A stretch of 64,000 nt of DNA from Skermanella stibiiresistens SB22 (lineage in GTDB: Bacteria > Pseudomonadota > Alphaproteobacteria > Azospirillales > Azospirillaceae), in assembly GCF_000576635.1 (NCBI RefSeq), contig NZ_AVFL01000004.1, positions 248,001 to 312,000 of the forward strand. Direction: 5' to 3'. A model generated the notes under the pieces. The model worked only from the letters and a program-made list of their open reading frames with translations, had not been told where the DNA came from and ran no database searches. The position numbers were made by a program, and so were the translations under genes. Below, in pieces: positions 7,037 to 20,747 of this stretch. How positions within the stretch are numbered: position 1 is the first letter of the stretch; the number at the start of each line of letters is the position of its first letter.

Positions 7037-8224
7037 TCACCGCCGGATGTCGACTTCCCCATCCAGGCTGGTCGAGAGCTTGTCGGTGATCCGAATGTCG
7101 ACATGGGCGGTCCAGCGGCCGGGACGCGGGATCGTCAGATCGTCCACGCGCCAGATACCGTCATCGTGGCGCAGCGCTTGGCGGGTGATCGGTTCGGATC
7201 TGGCCCCGGCCCCAGCCGCGGGATCGGTCAGCGTCAGGGCCACGGATCGCGCGTCCAGGGGGCCGAACTCGCCGCTGAGGATGATGATCGACGCTTTGAC
7301 CGGGCCGGCGTGGCCGGGGGTGACGGTCAGGTCGGCCATGGCCTCGGCGCTCGCCATGTGCGTCTGGGCCGGCTGGGCGGCGGCCAGTGCCAGGACGCGC
7401 GGCGGTGGGGTGAAGCGCCAGCAGGCGGCCACTCCCAGGATCATGACGGCCAGCGCCAGTTCGGCGGCGATGCTCCTGGTCAGGGGGCGGGTGGCCTCGG
7501 GCGCTGGCGACAGGGCCGGCCCCGTCAGGCGCCAGCGGTTGAGGGCGGCCAGGGCGAACAGGGCCGTCAGCAGCGCCAGCTTGACCAGCAGGACCCGACC
7601 ATAGCCGGTGTCGAGCAGGGCGCCGGGGTGCTCGACCTGGATGACGGCGAGGATCACGCCGGCCGCCACCATCGGCGCGAGGACGAACGGTGCCGCTCGG
7701 GAGAAGCGGCATAGCGCCGGGACGCTTTCCGGTGACCGGCCGGCGAGCAGGACGCCCAAGGGAACCAAGGCTCCGATCCACGCCGCGATGCCGATGCCGT
7801 GGATCATGACGGCCGGGCGGGTCAGGGCTTGGGGAGGGGCGGCGCTGGCGTGCCCGCTGGCGGCCAGGGTCAGGCCGACGGTGGCCAGGGCCAGAAGCGA
7901 GACCAGCCGGGCCGGCCGGCGGGGCAGGGCGAGCGACGCGAGGGCCAGCGCCAGCGCGGCGGCCGCCAGGATCGCGGCGCGTCCTTGGGTGGTGTCGAAG
8001 CCGGTCCGCCAGACGATCGGCTCAGCCAGGGTGGAGACGGGCGCCCCCAAGGCGTCCAGCCCCTGGAAGGCGATCAGCGGCGGCAGCGACGCCAGACCGA
8101 TGACGACGGCCGCCAGGGCGAACGTGCCGCCGGGGCGTGTCGCGGGGGCGAGCCAGACGGCGCCGAAGACGCCGCCAACTCCGAGGAAAAGGCCGAGATA
8201 AAGGCAGAGCTTCGCCGTCCACAA
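7037..8224 (-). CDS. copD: CopD-like copper membrane protein
   Basis: Polytopic inner-membrane protein of the CopD family, thought to move copper across the inner membrane together with CopC. About eight hydrophobic segments can be seen, starting with LCLYLGLFLGVGGVFGAVW at residues 6-24. A soluble C-terminal domain (about 285-395) resembles the YtkA-like extension found in CopC-CopD fusions. The only start codon in frame is a TTG at 8224, with no clear ribosome site. The residues just upstream of it in this frame (STGRWIG) already look like CopD. The preceding CopC ORF is in a different frame and overlaps by 203 bp. The pair is therefore probably a CopC-CopD fusion split by a frameshift near 8230-8260. 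Confidence 0.8.
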   Translation of the reverse strand: MWTAKLCLYLGLFLGVGGVFGAVWLAPATRPGGTFALAAVVIGLASLPPLIAFQGLDALGAPVSTLAEPIVWRTGFDTTQGRAAILAAAALALALASLALPRRPARLVSLLALATVGLTLAASGHASAAPPQALTRPAVMIHGIGIAAWIGALVPLGVLLAGRSPESVPALCRFSRAAPFVLAPMVAAGVILAVIQVEHPGALLDTGYGRVLLVKLALLTALFALAALNRWRLTGPALSPAPEATRPLTRSIAAELALAVMILGVAACWRFTPPPRVLALAAAQPAQTHMASAEAMADLTVTPGHAGPVKASIIILSGEFGPLDARSVALTLTDPAAGAGARSEPITRQALRHDDGIWRVDDLTIPRPGRWTAHVDIRITDKLSTSLDGEVDIRR

Positions 8225-8639
8225 CCCGATCCACCGGCCAGTGGATCGGGTCGGCGGGGGAGGTGGCGGCGGAGTCGGGCGCGCCGATCGAGAATGTGAC
8301 GGTGCCGCCGACCGGGTGCCCGTCCTCCGAGACGACGCGCCAGGTCAAGACGTGGGTGCCGGGGCCGATGCCATCCGGCGGGACGATGTCGAGGACCGCC
8401 GCGCCGGACTGGCTGGGTACGGTGGAAACCGCGGTGCCGTCCAGCTTCAGCACCAGCGGCGAGATGGGTTCGCTGAAGGTCAGGGTGATCGCTGCGGGTG
8501 CCTTGGCGAGTACCGCGCCGTCGGCGGGTGTCGTCTCGATCAGCGAGGCGTGGCCCCACGCCGCTCCCGGTGCCGCCGCGAGGAACGGCAGGATCAGGAG
8601 CGCCGCGAGGAGCCACGCGGGCGCGCGGAGCGGCGGCAT
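8022..8639 (-). CDS. copC: CopC-like periplasmic copper-binding protein (out of frame after about residue 138)
   Basis: Periplasmic Cu(II)-binding protein. A signal peptide ends near AAWG, so the mature chain begins with His (HASLIETTP), the classic amino-terminal copper ligand of CopC. The seven-stranded CopC domain runs to about residue 125, including the C-terminal ligand region SEDGHPVGGTVTFSI. From about residue 138 the sequence turns into Arg/Pro-rich text typical of an off-frame read: it is the CopD coding region in the wrong frame. So the functional part ends near 8225. The PCuAC gene lies 9 bp upstream. Confidence 0.8.
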   Translation of the reverse strand: MPPLRAPAWLLAALLILPFLAAAPGAAWGHASLIETTPADGAVLAKAPAAITLTFSEPISPLVLKLDGTAVSTVPSQSGAAVLDIVPPDGIGPGTHVLTWRVVSEDGHPVGGTVTFSIGAPDSAATSPADPIHWPVDRVVDGEALPLSRPFPRSWRRLRRRLARPRDTPRRHVRPGGRRHRSGVAAAADRLPGAGRLGGARLHPG

Positions 8640-8648
8640 GGACGGGCG

Positions 8649-9125
8649 TCAGTGCGCCGGCGTGGTCGTCCCGAGCGACTCGACAGCGTATTCGACGGTG
8701 ACGGTGCCGGCCTTCTCGAAGGTCAAGGTTCCGGCGAACGTCTCGCCCTGCTTCAGCGGGCGCTTCAGGTCCATGAACATCAGGTGGTAGGAGCCCGGCT
8801 TGAACTCGACCTTGTCCTTGGCGGGGATCGCGATCCCGTCGGGCAGGTGCCGCATGGTCATGATGTTGTCTTTGACCGCCATCTCGTGGATCTCGGTGGT
8901 TCCAGCGATCTCGGCGGTGGCTGACACCAGACGGTCGGGCGTGCCGCCGCGGTTGGTGATGGTGGTGTAACCACCGGCGACCTTGGCGCCGCCGGGCGTC
9001 GCGCGGGACCACGGGTGGCCGATCTCGATGTCGCCGGCCTTGGTGCCATGGGCGATGGCCGAGGGGGCGGCGAGGGAGAGGAGGGCGGCCGTCAGCAGGG
9101 CGGCGACACGGGGGAAATTGATCAT
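8649..9125 (-). CDS. PCu(A)C copper chaperone
   Basis: Periplasmic copper(I) chaperone of 158 residues that delivers copper to cytochrome oxidase or to other periplasmic carriers. A signal peptide ends near SAIA-HGTKA. The Met/His copper site is visible as [15 protein letters not shown] followed downstream by HLMFMDL, fitting the H-M-x10-M-x21-H-x-M pattern. It precedes CopC by 9 bp in the same direction, forming a copper operon with the DUF2946 gene upstream and CopD downstream. A SCO1-like protein encoded at 22.2 kb could act in the same oxidase assembly route. Confidence 0.92.
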   Translation of the reverse strand: MINFPRVAALLTAALLSLAAPSAIAHGTKAGDIEIGHPWSRATPGGAKVAGGYTTITNRGGTPDRLVSATAEIAGTTEIHEMAVKDNIMTMRHLPDGIAIPAKDKVEFKPGSYHLMFMDLKRPLKQGETFAGTLTFEKAGTVTVEYAVESLGTTTPAH

Positions 9126-9208
9126 GGCACTGTTCCACGCAAGGGATTGCCGCGCCGACGGTGTCGGCGTTTGGCGGCTGGGTCTGGACTCGGTCGGGAC
9201 GGGGAGTT

Positions 9209-9637
9209 TCAGACCGCCACTGGCGGAGCGCGGGCCTCAAGGGGCGAGTGGTCGGAGGAGACGAGGATGACGACGGTGACACCGCCGATCGGGGAGGCCG
9301 AGCCCAGGACCGCCGGCGCCGCCACGGCGATGCCGGCGGGGGGCGGTGCCGCTCCCGGCGCGAACATCGCGCAAGCGGCGGTGCAGCAGGTCGGCAGGTG
9401 CGGCTGGTCGGGCGTGTGGCCGGAACCGTCGCTGGATTCGTCGGCGATGCCGGTCGCCGAGCAGATCGACGCGCCGTACAGGTCGGCCAGGGTCGGTGCG
9501 GCGGCGGCCCTGGTGGCGAAACCGATCGATGCGCCGGTCAGCAGCAGTTGCACGGCAAGCAGGCAGACGGCGGCCAAGGCCACCCGGATCTTCCATGCCT
9601 TTTGTCGCCGTGCTCTGGTCATGAGTGCCGTGTTCAT
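9209..9637 (-). CDS. DUF2946 family protein
   Basis: Small exported or membrane-anchored protein of 142 residues with an N-terminal basic patch (TRARRQK) and a hydrophobic segment at about residues 16-38. A Cys pair follows in the middle ([12 protein letters not shown]), the DUF2946 signature near its cysteine motif. It heads the PCuAC-CopC-CopD set on the minus strand. DUF2946 genes recur next to copper receptors and chaperones, as also seen at 57.7 kb here. A role in copper handling is inferred from this context; the biochemical function is unknown. ATG 9637 was chosen over 9622 because both fit and neither has a good ribosome site. Confidence 0.7.
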   Translation of the reverse strand: MNTALMTRARRQKAWKIRVALAAVCLLAVQLLLTGASIGFATRAAAAPTLADLYGASICSATGIADESSDGSGHTPDQPHLPTCCTAACAMFAPGAAPPPAGIAVAAPAVLGSASPIGGVTVVILVSSDHSPLEARAPPVAV

Positions 9638-9872
9638 CCAAGAAGGGCCGCTGGCACTAACATGCGGGTTTGTGTCGCGGAACCAGGATAGCCCGCCCGC
9701 GACATTTTGTCGCCAATCCGCCGCGGCCGGAAACGCCTTCGCTTCCCCGCGGCGAGGAAGCCGCCTAAACTGACCCGCGGCGGGTAACCCGCTGGATTGG
9801 CGAAGCCGATGCCGTCGCGATGGCACCATACTTGCCTCCGGAAAACGCGAAAGCACGCCTCAAGGGAGCATC

Positions 9873-11117
9873 ATGCACAACCTTCAGATCAATCCCCAGC
9901 GGCTCTGGGACAGCATCATGGAGACGGCCAAGATCGGCGGCACGGCCAAGGGCGGCGTCTGCCGGCTGACGCTGACCGACCTGGACCGCCAGGTGCGGGA
10001 CTGGTTCGTCCAGGCTTGCGAGGAGGCCGGCTGCACCGTCACGGTCGACGAGATGGGCAACATCTTCGCGCGCCGGCCCGGCAAGGACAATTCGCTGCCG
10101 CCGATCGCCATGGGCAGCCACCTGGATACCCAGCCGACCGGCGGCAAGTTCGACGGCATCCTGGGTGTCCTGTCGGCGCTGGAGGTGATGCGGACTCTGA
10201 AGGATACCGGGTACGAGACCAACGCGCCGATCGAGGTGATCGACTGGACCAACGAGGAGGGCTCCCGCTTCGCGCCGGCCATGCTGGCGTCGGGCGTCTT
10301 CGCCGGGGTCTTCACCCGCGACTACGCCGACAGCCGCAAGGATCGCGAGGGTAAGAGCTTCGGCGAGGAACTGGACCGGATCGGCTATCGCGGCACCGAG
10401 AGATGCGGCGACCACCCCTTGGGCGCCTTCTTCGAACTGCATATCGAGCAGGGGCCGATCCTGGAGGACGAGGAGAAGGTGATCGGGATCGTCACCGGCG
10501 TGCAGGGCATGCGCTGGTACGAGGTCACCGTCACCGGCTTCGAGAGCCACGCCGGCACCACGCCGATGCACCTGCGGCGCGACGCGCTGGTGGGGGCCGC
10601 CCGCATGGTGGACGCCATCAACAAGGTGGCGCTGAACCACCCGCCGCTGGCGGTGTCCACCGTCGGGCTGGTCGAGGTCAAGCCGAACAGCCGCAACATC
10701 CTGCCGGGCGAGGTCTTCTTCACCGTCGACCTGCGCCACCCCGAGGACGAGGTTGTCGTCGCGATGGAGGCGGAGGTCCGCGCCGAGATCGAGCGGATCG
10801 CGGCGGAGCTGAAGCTGGAGATCGCGATCGAGCAGGTCTGGGACTCGCCGGCGGTCAAGTTCGACGCGGCCTGCGTCGCCGCCGTCGGCGCCGCCGCGGT
10901 GGAGAACGGCTATAGCCACCGCGAGATCGTCTCCGGCGCCGGGCACGACGCCGCCTATATGGCGCGGGTGGCGCCGACCGCGATGATCTTCATCCCGTGC
11001 GAGAAGGGCATCAGCCACAACGAGGTCGAAAGCGCCGAGTACGAGCACGTCGCGGCGGGGGCCAACGTGCTGCTGCGGGCGGTGCTGGAATACGACAACC
11101 GCGAGAAGGTGGCTTGA
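9873..11117 (+). CDS. Zn-dependent M20 amidohydrolase, beta-ureidopropionase / N-carbamoyl-amino-acid hydrolase type
   Basis: Cytoplasmic metal-dependent hydrolase that releases CO2 and ammonia from N-carbamoyl-amino acids. It has 414 residues, usual for the allantoate amidohydrolase / N-carbamoylase family. Metal ligands are visible: H83 and D94 in GSHLDTQPTGGKFDG, E128/E129 in DWTNEEGSRF, His in FELHIEQG, and a C-terminal His in GISHNEVE. An AAGGGAGC ribosome site precedes the ATG. The stop overlaps the start of the ABC ATPase (TGATG). With the dihydropyrimidinase at 17.6 kb, a beta-ureidopropionase role (PydC-like) in pyrimidine or hydantoin breakdown is the best reading. Allantoate amidohydrolase is the alternative. 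Confidence 0.85.
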   Translation: MHNLQINPQRLWDSIMETAKIGGTAKGGVCRLTLTDLDRQVRDWFVQACEEAGCTVTVDEMGNIFARRPGKDNSLPPIAMGSHLDTQPTGGKFDGILGVLSALEVMRTLKDTGYETNAPIEVIDWTNEEGSRFAPAMLASGVFAGVFTRDYADSRKDREGKSFGEELDRIGYRGTERCGDHPLGAFFELHIEQGPILEDEEKVIGIVTGVQGMRWYEVTVTGFESHAGTTPMHLRRDALVGAARMVDAINKVALNHPPLAVSTVGLVEVKPNSRNILPGEVFFTVDLRHPEDEVVVAMEAEVRAEIERIAAELKLEIAIEQVWDSPAVKFDAACVAAVGAAAVENGYSHREIVSGAGHDAAYMARVAPTAMIFIPCEKGISHNEVESAEYEHVAAGANVLLRAVLEYDNREKVA

Positions 11118-11980
11118 TGGTTTCGGCTCGGGCCGCCCATGCCGGGGACGTCGCGGGGGATGCCGTCGGGGACTCCGTGGTCGCGCGGGAGGTGGCGGCG
11201 GAGCGGGCGCCGGTGGTGGAGGCCAGGGACCTGTCGCTGGTCTTCCAGACGCCGGACGCGCCGGTGACGGCGCTGAGCGGGATCGACCTGACGATCCGGC
11301 GGGGCGACTTCGTCTCGCTGATCGGGCCGTCGGGCTGCGGCAAGACCACGCTGATGCGGGTGGTGGCGGATCTGGCGAAGCCGACCTCGGGGACGCTGCT
11401 GGTCAATGGCGGCACCGCCGAGCAGGCCCGGTTGGACCGTTCCTACGGCTACGTCTTCCAGGCGCCGGCCCTGTATCCGTGGCGCTCGATCGAGCGGAAC
11501 ATCATGCTGCCGCTGGAGATCATGGGCATGCCCCGGGCCGAGAGGAAGGAGCGCGCGGCGCGCTACCTGGATCTGGTGGGGCTGAAGGGGTTCGAGCGGA
11601 AGTTCCCGTGGCAGCTGTCGGGTGGCATGCAGCAGCGGGTGTCGATCGCCCGCGCGATGGGGTTCGAGCCGGCGCTGCTTCTGATGGACGAGCCGTTCGG
11701 GGCGCTGGACGAGATCACCCGCGACAACCTGAACGTCCACCTGCTGCGGCTGTGGGAGAAGACCGGCATCACCGTGATCTTCGTGACCCACTCCATCCCG
11801 GAGGCGGTGTTCCTGTCGTCCCGGATCGTCGTGATGTCGCCCCGGCCGGGCCGCATCCTGGAGGTGATCGACAGCGACCTGCCGCGCGACCGCGACCTGG
11901 ACTCGCGCGAGACGCCGGAGTTCCTGGAGATCGCGCACCGGGTGCGGGTGGCGCTGCGGGCTGGTCACAGCTATGACTGA
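11117..11980 (+). CDS. ABC transporter ATP-binding protein (nitrate/taurine/pyrimidine-precursor type)
   Basis: ATPase subunit of an importer, 287 residues. Walker A is GPSGCGKTT, the signature LSGGMQQR, Walker B LLLMDEP, and the H-loop VTHS. An extra 35-residue N-terminal leader precedes the ATPase fold. It belongs to the SsuB/TauB/NrtD-like group that works with NMT1-type binding proteins. Start and stop overlap both neighbours by a few bases, so translation is probably coupled to the hydrolase before it and the permease after it. Substrate is inferred to be a pyrimidine or hydantoin-like compound from the linked enzymes. Confidence 0.93.
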   Translation: MVSARAAHAGDVAGDAVGDSVVAREVAAERAPVVEARDLSLVFQTPDAPVTALSGIDLTIRRGDFVSLIGPSGCGKTTLMRVVADLAKPTSGTLLVNGGTAEQARLDRSYGYVFQAPALYPWRSIERNIMLPLEIMGMPRAERKERAARYLDLVGLKGFERKFPWQLSGGMQQRVSIARAMGFEPALLLMDEPFGALDEITRDNLNVHLLRLWEKTGITVIFVTHSIPEAVFLSSRIVVMSPRPGRILEVIDSDLPRDRDLDSRETPEFLEIAHRVRVALRAGHSYD

Positions 11981-12881
11981 CGCCGCCATACCAGCGTCTT
12001 GGAAGCTGGGCGCCCGCGAGGGGGTGGCGGTGCCGATCCTGACCGTGCTGGCGGTCGTGGTCGTGATCTGGTACGCGGCGGCGGTCTGGCTGAACGCGCC
12101 GCAGGTCGCTGAGCGGCTGGACCGGGCGGGACCGGACTGGACAGCCGGCGATCTGGTGTCCGGCGCCTGGGCGATGGAGCGGCCAGTGCTGCCGGCCCCG
12201 CACCAAATCGCGGTGGAACTGTATGATTCGGTGATCGGGCGGCCGGTCTCCTCCAAGCGGAGCTTGGTTTACCACGCCGGCGTGACGCTGTCGGCGACCG
12301 TGGCCGGCTTCGCGCTGGGACTGGCGATGGGGGTGGCGCTGGCGATCGGCATCGTCCATGTCCGCGTGCTCGACCGCTCGCTGATGCCGTGGATCATCGC
12401 GTCGCAGACGATCCCCATCCTGGCGATAGCGCCGATGATCGTGGTGGTGCTGGGCAATCTGGGGTTCACCGGGCTGCTGCCCAAGGCGATCATCTCGGGC
12501 TATCTCAGCTTCTTTCCCATCGCCATCGGCATGGTCAAGGGGCTGCGGTCGCCCGATCCGCTGCAACTCGACCTGATGCGGACCTACAGCGCAACAAAGG
12601 CCCAGACCTTCGCCAAGCTGCGCTGGCCGTCCAGCGTGACGTTCCTGTTCCCCAGCCTGAAGATCGCCATAGCACTGGCCCTGGTCGGCGCCATCGTGGC
12701 GGAACTGCCGACCGGGGCTCAGGCGGGCTTGGGCGCGCGGCTGCTGGCGGGCTCCTATTATGGCCAGACGATCCAGATCTGGGCGGCGCTGTTCATGTCG
12801 GCCTTCCTGGCGATGCTGGCGGTCGGGGCCGTCGGGCTGGCCGAGCGCGGGCTGACGCGGTACCGCGGGGGGCGGCTCTGA
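11973..12881 (+). CDS. ABC transporter permease (first subunit)
   Basis: Inner-membrane permease of 302 residues with about six transmembrane segments. The binding-protein-dependent transport fold lies in the C-terminal two thirds (EAA-like loop near LQLDLMRTYSATKAQTFAKL). An N-terminal hydrophobic segment (about 22-42) is followed by a periplasmic stretch of about 50 residues before the conserved core. It overlaps the ATPase gene by 8 bp and the second permease by one base. It pairs with the next gene as a heterodimer of the SsuC/TauC/NrtB class. Confidence 0.92.
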   Translation: MTDAAIPASWKLGAREGVAVPILTVLAVVVVIWYAAAVWLNAPQVAERLDRAGPDWTAGDLVSGAWAMERPVLPAPHQIAVELYDSVIGRPVSSKRSLVYHAGVTLSATVAGFALGLAMGVALAIGIVHVRVLDRSLMPWIIASQTIPILAIAPMIVVVLGNLGFTGLLPKAIISGYLSFFPIAIGMVKGLRSPDPLQLDLMRTYSATKAQTFAKLRWPSSVTFLFPSLKIAIALALVGAIVAELPTGAQAGLGARLLAGSYYGQTIQIWAALFMSAFLAMLAVGAVGLAERGLTRYRGGRL

Positions 12882-13723
12882 TGGGGATGGAGCGTTTTCT
12901 GGTGACGGTGGTCGTGGCGGCGGCGATCGTCGCGGCGATGGTGGTGCTGGCGCGTGACGACCGCTGGCCGGCGAGGGTCGCCGTGCCGCTGCTGTTCGGG
13001 GCGCTGCTGCTGTGGCTGTGGGAGATGGTGACGGTCGGCTTCGACGTGCCGCGCATCCTGCTGCCGCCGCCCAGCATGATCGCGGCGGCGCTCGTCGGCC
13101 ATCTCGACACGCTGGCGGCCGACTTCCACCAGACGGTGATCCGCTCCGTCATACCGGGTTATGTGATGGGCTGCGGCGCCGGCTTCCTGACAGCATTGGC
13201 GATCGACCGCTCGCCGTTCCTGCAACGGGGATTGCTGCCGCTGGGCAGCCTGATCAGCGCCATGCCGATCGTTGGCATCGCGCCGATCATGGTGATGTGG
13301 TTCGGTTTCGACTGGCAGTCCAAGGCGGCGGTGATCGTCGTGATGACGTTCTTCCCCATGCTGGTCAACACGCTGGCGGGGCTGCGCGACACCGGCGTCC
13401 TGGAACTGGACCTGATGCGGTCCTACGCCGCCAGCTACGGCCAGACGCTGATGAGGTTGCGGCTGCCCGCCGCCTTGCCTTTCGTCTTCAACGCGCTGAA
13501 GCTCAATTCCACCCTGGCGCTGATCGGCGCGATCGTGGCGGAGTTCTTCGGCACGCCGATCGTCGGCATGGGCTTCCGAATCTCCACCGAGGTGGCGCGG
13601 ATGAACGTCGACGTGGTGTGGGCGACCATCGCCGTGGCGGCGGTGGTCGGATCGGCGTCCTATGGGATCATCTCGGTGATCGAACGGGGGGTGACGTTCT
13701 GGCATCCCTCGTTTCGAGCGTGA
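12881..13723 (+). CDS. ABC transporter permease (second subunit)
   Basis: Inner-membrane permease of 280 residues, same fold as the preceding gene. The coupling loop is LELDLMRSYAASYGQTLMRL. ATG 12881 overlaps the previous stop (TGATG). The first two hydrophobic segments (about 6-24 and 33-48) are followed by the usual six-helix core. Two distinct permeases plus one ATPase and one binding protein make a complete importer. The next gene, encoding the binding protein, follows after 45 bp. Confidence 0.92.
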   Translation: MGMERFLVTVVVAAAIVAAMVVLARDDRWPARVAVPLLFGALLLWLWEMVTVGFDVPRILLPPPSMIAAALVGHLDTLAADFHQTVIRSVIPGYVMGCGAGFLTALAIDRSPFLQRGLLPLGSLISAMPIVGIAPIMVMWFGFDWQSKAAVIVVMTFFPMLVNTLAGLRDTGVLELDLMRSYAASYGQTLMRLRLPAALPFVFNALKLNSTLALIGAIVAEFFGTPIVGMGFRISTEVARMNVDVVWATIAVAAVVGSASYGIISVIERGVTFWHPSFRA

Positions 13724-13768
13724 AACGAACGTGGTTCAACGACGAAACGGAACTGGGAGTACTGGGTG

Positions 13769-14779
13769 ATGCGCAAATTGGCTTTGGCATTGGCGGGGGC
13801 CGCCGTCGCCGCCGCGGGCTTCGGTGGCATGGCGGACGCGCGGGCGGCGGATGCGCTGACCCTGCAATTGAAATGGGTGACCCAGGCGCAGTTCGCCGGA
13901 TACTACGTCGCCGAGGCGAAGGGCTTCTACGAGGAGGCCGGGCTCGACGTGACGATCAAACCGGGCGGGCCGGACATCAACCCGTCCCAGGTGATCGCCG
14001 GCGGCGGCGCCGACGTGGTGGTGGACTGGATGCCGTCGGCGCTGGCGACCCGCGAGAAGGGCGTCCCGCTGGTCAACATCGCGCAGACCTTCAACAAATC
14101 GGGCATGATGCTGACCTGCCGCAAGGACAGCGGCGTCGCGACGCCGGCCGACTTCAAGGGCAAGACGCTGGGCGTCTGGTTCTCCGGCAACGAGTATCCG
14201 TTCCTGTCCTGGATGGACAAGTTGGGCTACAGCACCAGCGGCGCCAATCCCGACATCAAGGTGCTCAAGCAGGGCTTCAACGTCGATCCCTTGCTGCAAA
14301 AGCAGGCCGCCTGCATCTCGACCATGACCTATAACGAATACTGGCAGGTGATCGAGGCCGGCATGCCGCAGTCCGACCTGATCGTCTTCAAATACGAGGA
14401 CCAGGGCGTCGCCACCTTGGAGGACGGGCTCTACACGCTCGACGCCAAGCTGAAGGACCCCAAGATGGTCGACAAGCTGGCCCGCTTCGTCAAGGCGTCC
14501 ATGAAGGGCTGGGACTACGCGGTCAAGAACCAGGCCGAGGCGGTCGACATCGTGCTGGAGAACGACGCGTCCGGGGCCCAGACCAAGGAGCACCAGAGCA
14601 AGATGATCGGCGAGATCGCCAAGCTGCTCGAGGGCGGTACCAAGGGACCGGGCTATCTCGACCCCGCCGCCTATGAGCGGACCGTCGGCGTGCTGATAAA
14701 TGGCAAGTCCGACCCGGTCATCAGCAAGAAGCCGGAAGGTGCCTGGACCCACGCGGTGTGGGAGAAGGCGGGGCTGTGA
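13769..14779 (+). CDS. NMT1/ThiY-like substrate-binding protein
   Basis: Periplasmic binding protein of about 336 residues. The signal peptide (MRKLALALAGAAVAAAGF..., cleavage near ADARA) is followed by the NMT1/THI5-like fold, with LKWVTQAQFAGYYVAEAKGF at the mature N-terminus and GGGADVVVDW further on. This family binds pyrimidine-like molecules such as N-formyl-4-amino-5-aminomethyl-2-methylpyrimidine (ThiY) and other nitrogenous ring compounds. Gene linkage to an N-carbamoyl-amino acid hydrolase and a dihydropyrimidinase favours a pyrimidine or hydantoin substrate. ATG 13769 is preferred to the adjacent GTG 13766; GGGAG lies upstream. Confidence 0.9.
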   Translation: MRKLALALAGAAVAAAGFGGMADARAADALTLQLKWVTQAQFAGYYVAEAKGFYEEAGLDVTIKPGGPDINPSQVIAGGGADVVVDWMPSALATREKGVPLVNIAQTFNKSGMMLTCRKDSGVATPADFKGKTLGVWFSGNEYPFLSWMDKLGYSTSGANPDIKVLKQGFNVDPLLQKQAACISTMTYNEYWQVIEAGMPQSDLIVFKYEDQGVATLEDGLYTLDAKLKDPKMVDKLARFVKASMKGWDYAVKNQAEAVDIVLENDASGAQTKEHQSKMIGEIAKLLEGGTKGPGYLDPAAYERTVGVLINGKSDPVISKKPEGAWTHAVWEKAGL

Positions 14780-14789
14780 TCCCTGGCGC

Positions 14790-17014
<2,225 letters not shown>

Positions 17015-17018
<4 letters not shown>

Positions 17019-17518
17019 GGCTCCACCTTGATCCGGTCGATCTGCCAGATGGCCCGGAAGTACCACGCGTCGTTCCGCAACTCCGGATGGTTGTCGAAGG
17101 GGAACATCAGCCAGAACGGTCCACGCTCGCGCGGCGGGATCGGCTTGTCGTTCATGCGGATCGCGATGATCGGCTGATACTTCAGGATGTCCGCGATCGA
17201 CAGGTCGACCTTGTAGTCGTCCAGCGCGATCAGCGAGACCTTCGACGCCCGCGCGTCCAGCGTCCTCAGCACCTCGGTCAGGAGCGGCCCGGCGAAGCGC
17301 GCCTGTCCGGTCCAGGGCGTCGCCGTTGTGATCTCGACGGCGGGAAACGAGGCCAGACGCGCCGCGTCCAGCATGGCTGGCGCCGCGATGCCGGAGCCGG
17401 AGACCGCGATCCCGGCGGCCTTGGCGGCACCACCGCCGAACCAGACCACCAGGGAGAACAGGACGGCGGCGACGGTGCCTGCGAAACGTCTTTGGAGGAG
17501 TGCGGGCGATTGGGGCAT
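17015..17518 (-). CDS. exported SUOX-fold (molybdopterin-binding-like) protein without cysteine
   Basis: A 167-residue protein with a signal peptide or anchor (about 11-34) and a fold resembling the oxidoreductase molybdopterin-binding (sulfite oxidase-like) domain, including [13 protein letters not shown] and [11 protein letters not shown]. There is no cysteine anywhere, so the molybdenum-coordinating Cys of true sulfite oxidases is missing, and catalysis of that type is unlikely. The gene overlaps the start of the histidine kinase by four bases, making translational coupling and a shared sensory role probable. The function as periplasmic ligand or redox sensor is inferred. Confidence 0.75.
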
Positions 17519-17626
17519 GGGGTCACCGGTCCGGGCTGATCTATCTTGCCCGGACAGATTACCTCATTAGTATAAAAATTGTTCGAGCTTCGCGCGTTCG
17601 CCCCCGCGACGAACGCGCGCCTCCAC

Positions 17627-19757
<2,131 letters not shown>

Positions 19758-19758
<1 letters not shown>

Positions 19759-20423
19759 CAGCCACGCTCCCGCATCACGTCACCGACAGCGGCGTCGGCT
19801 TTGGTGCCGTCGATCTTGACGCCACCGATTTTCTCAGCCGCCTGCTGGGCGATCTCGACCGCCACGGAGCGGACGCTGGCGAGCGCCGTTTCCTTGGCCG
19901 TGTTGATCCGCTCCTCGGCGGCGCGGGTCTTGGCCGCGAGATCGGCGTTGAACTGGGTCTGGCGACCCGTCGACGCCGTCGTGATGTCCGCGGTGGTGGC
20001 GGCCATCACCGACTGGGCGTGCACCCGCGCGTCGGCCAAGGCCTTTTCGTAACCCGCCATGACACCCGCCGACTCCTCGCGGAGCGTGGCGGCCCGGTCG
20101 AGATCGTTGGTGATCCGCTCCTGCCGCTCCTCCAACACCTCGGCGACCTTCGGCAACGCGACCTTGGCCATGAGGAAATAGAGGGCGATGAACGTGATAC
20201 CCAACCAGATCAACTGGGGGGCGAAGACGGTGGGATCGAGCTGGGGCAGGCCGCCGCTGGCGTGTTCCGCGCCGTGGGCCATCTCGGCCCCGTGCGCGGC
20301 GCCGGCCGCTCCATGATCCGCCTGGGCCAGGGCACCGCCCGCCGTGACGACGAGCATCGTCCAGGCGAGACCAGCGCGCCCGGCCAGTCCGCTCACGAGC
20401 GGACGAGCCAAAAACTTGGGCAT
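19758..20423 (-). CDS. atpF': F0F1 ATP synthase subunit b'
   Basis: Second stalk subunit, 221 residues. It starts at ATG 20423 (MPKFLARP) with AGGGGAT upstream; the frame is open further but without a plausible start. A first hydrophobic segment (about 19-35) may be a signal-like region. It is followed by an Ala/His/Gly-rich linker (ADHGAAGAAHGAEMAHGAEH) and the true membrane helix (about 73-90, LIWLGITFIALYFLM). A long coiled-coil tail completes it. The His/Ala-rich extension is longer than in most b' subunits. It heterodimerises with subunit b to join F0 and F1. Confidence 0.93.
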
Positions 20424-20522
20424 GATCGATCCCCTAAGCTTGCGGCGCCGGTCAACGGGATGGTGATCCCGTTGAGCCAGGCGCCGCATATGAGCGAAAA
20501 CCAGCTTCGTTCAGGCTCGAGC

Positions 20523-20747
20523 TTAGGCGAACAGGATCAGGAAGGCGATCAGCAGGGCGAACAGCGCCACGGCTTCCGTCAGCGCGAAGCCCAGAATGCC
20601 GATCGGGAAGACCGCCGCGCGGGATGCCGGGTTGCGGGCGATCGAGCTGATCAGGGTCGAGAAGATGTTGCCGATGCCGAGGCCAACACCGAACAGGGCG
20701 AAAACCGCCAGACCGGCGCCGATGAACTTAGCGGCTTCTGCGTCCAT
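20523..20747 (-). CDS. atpE: F0F1 ATP synthase subunit c
   Basis: Ring-forming proteolipid of 74 residues, two membrane helices linked by the polar loop ARNPASR (about 38-43). The proton-carrying carboxylate is E58 ([16 protein letters not shown]). Start ATG 20747 has AAGAAGGG upstream; the longer frame to 20828 is not coding. The glycine-rich first helix ([17 protein letters not shown]) is typical of H+-type c subunits. It lies between atpB and the b' gene. Confidence 0.97.
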   Translation of the reverse strand: MDAEAAKFIGAGLAVFALFGVGLGIGNIFSTLISSIARNPASRAAVFPIGILGFALTEAVALFALLIAFLILFA

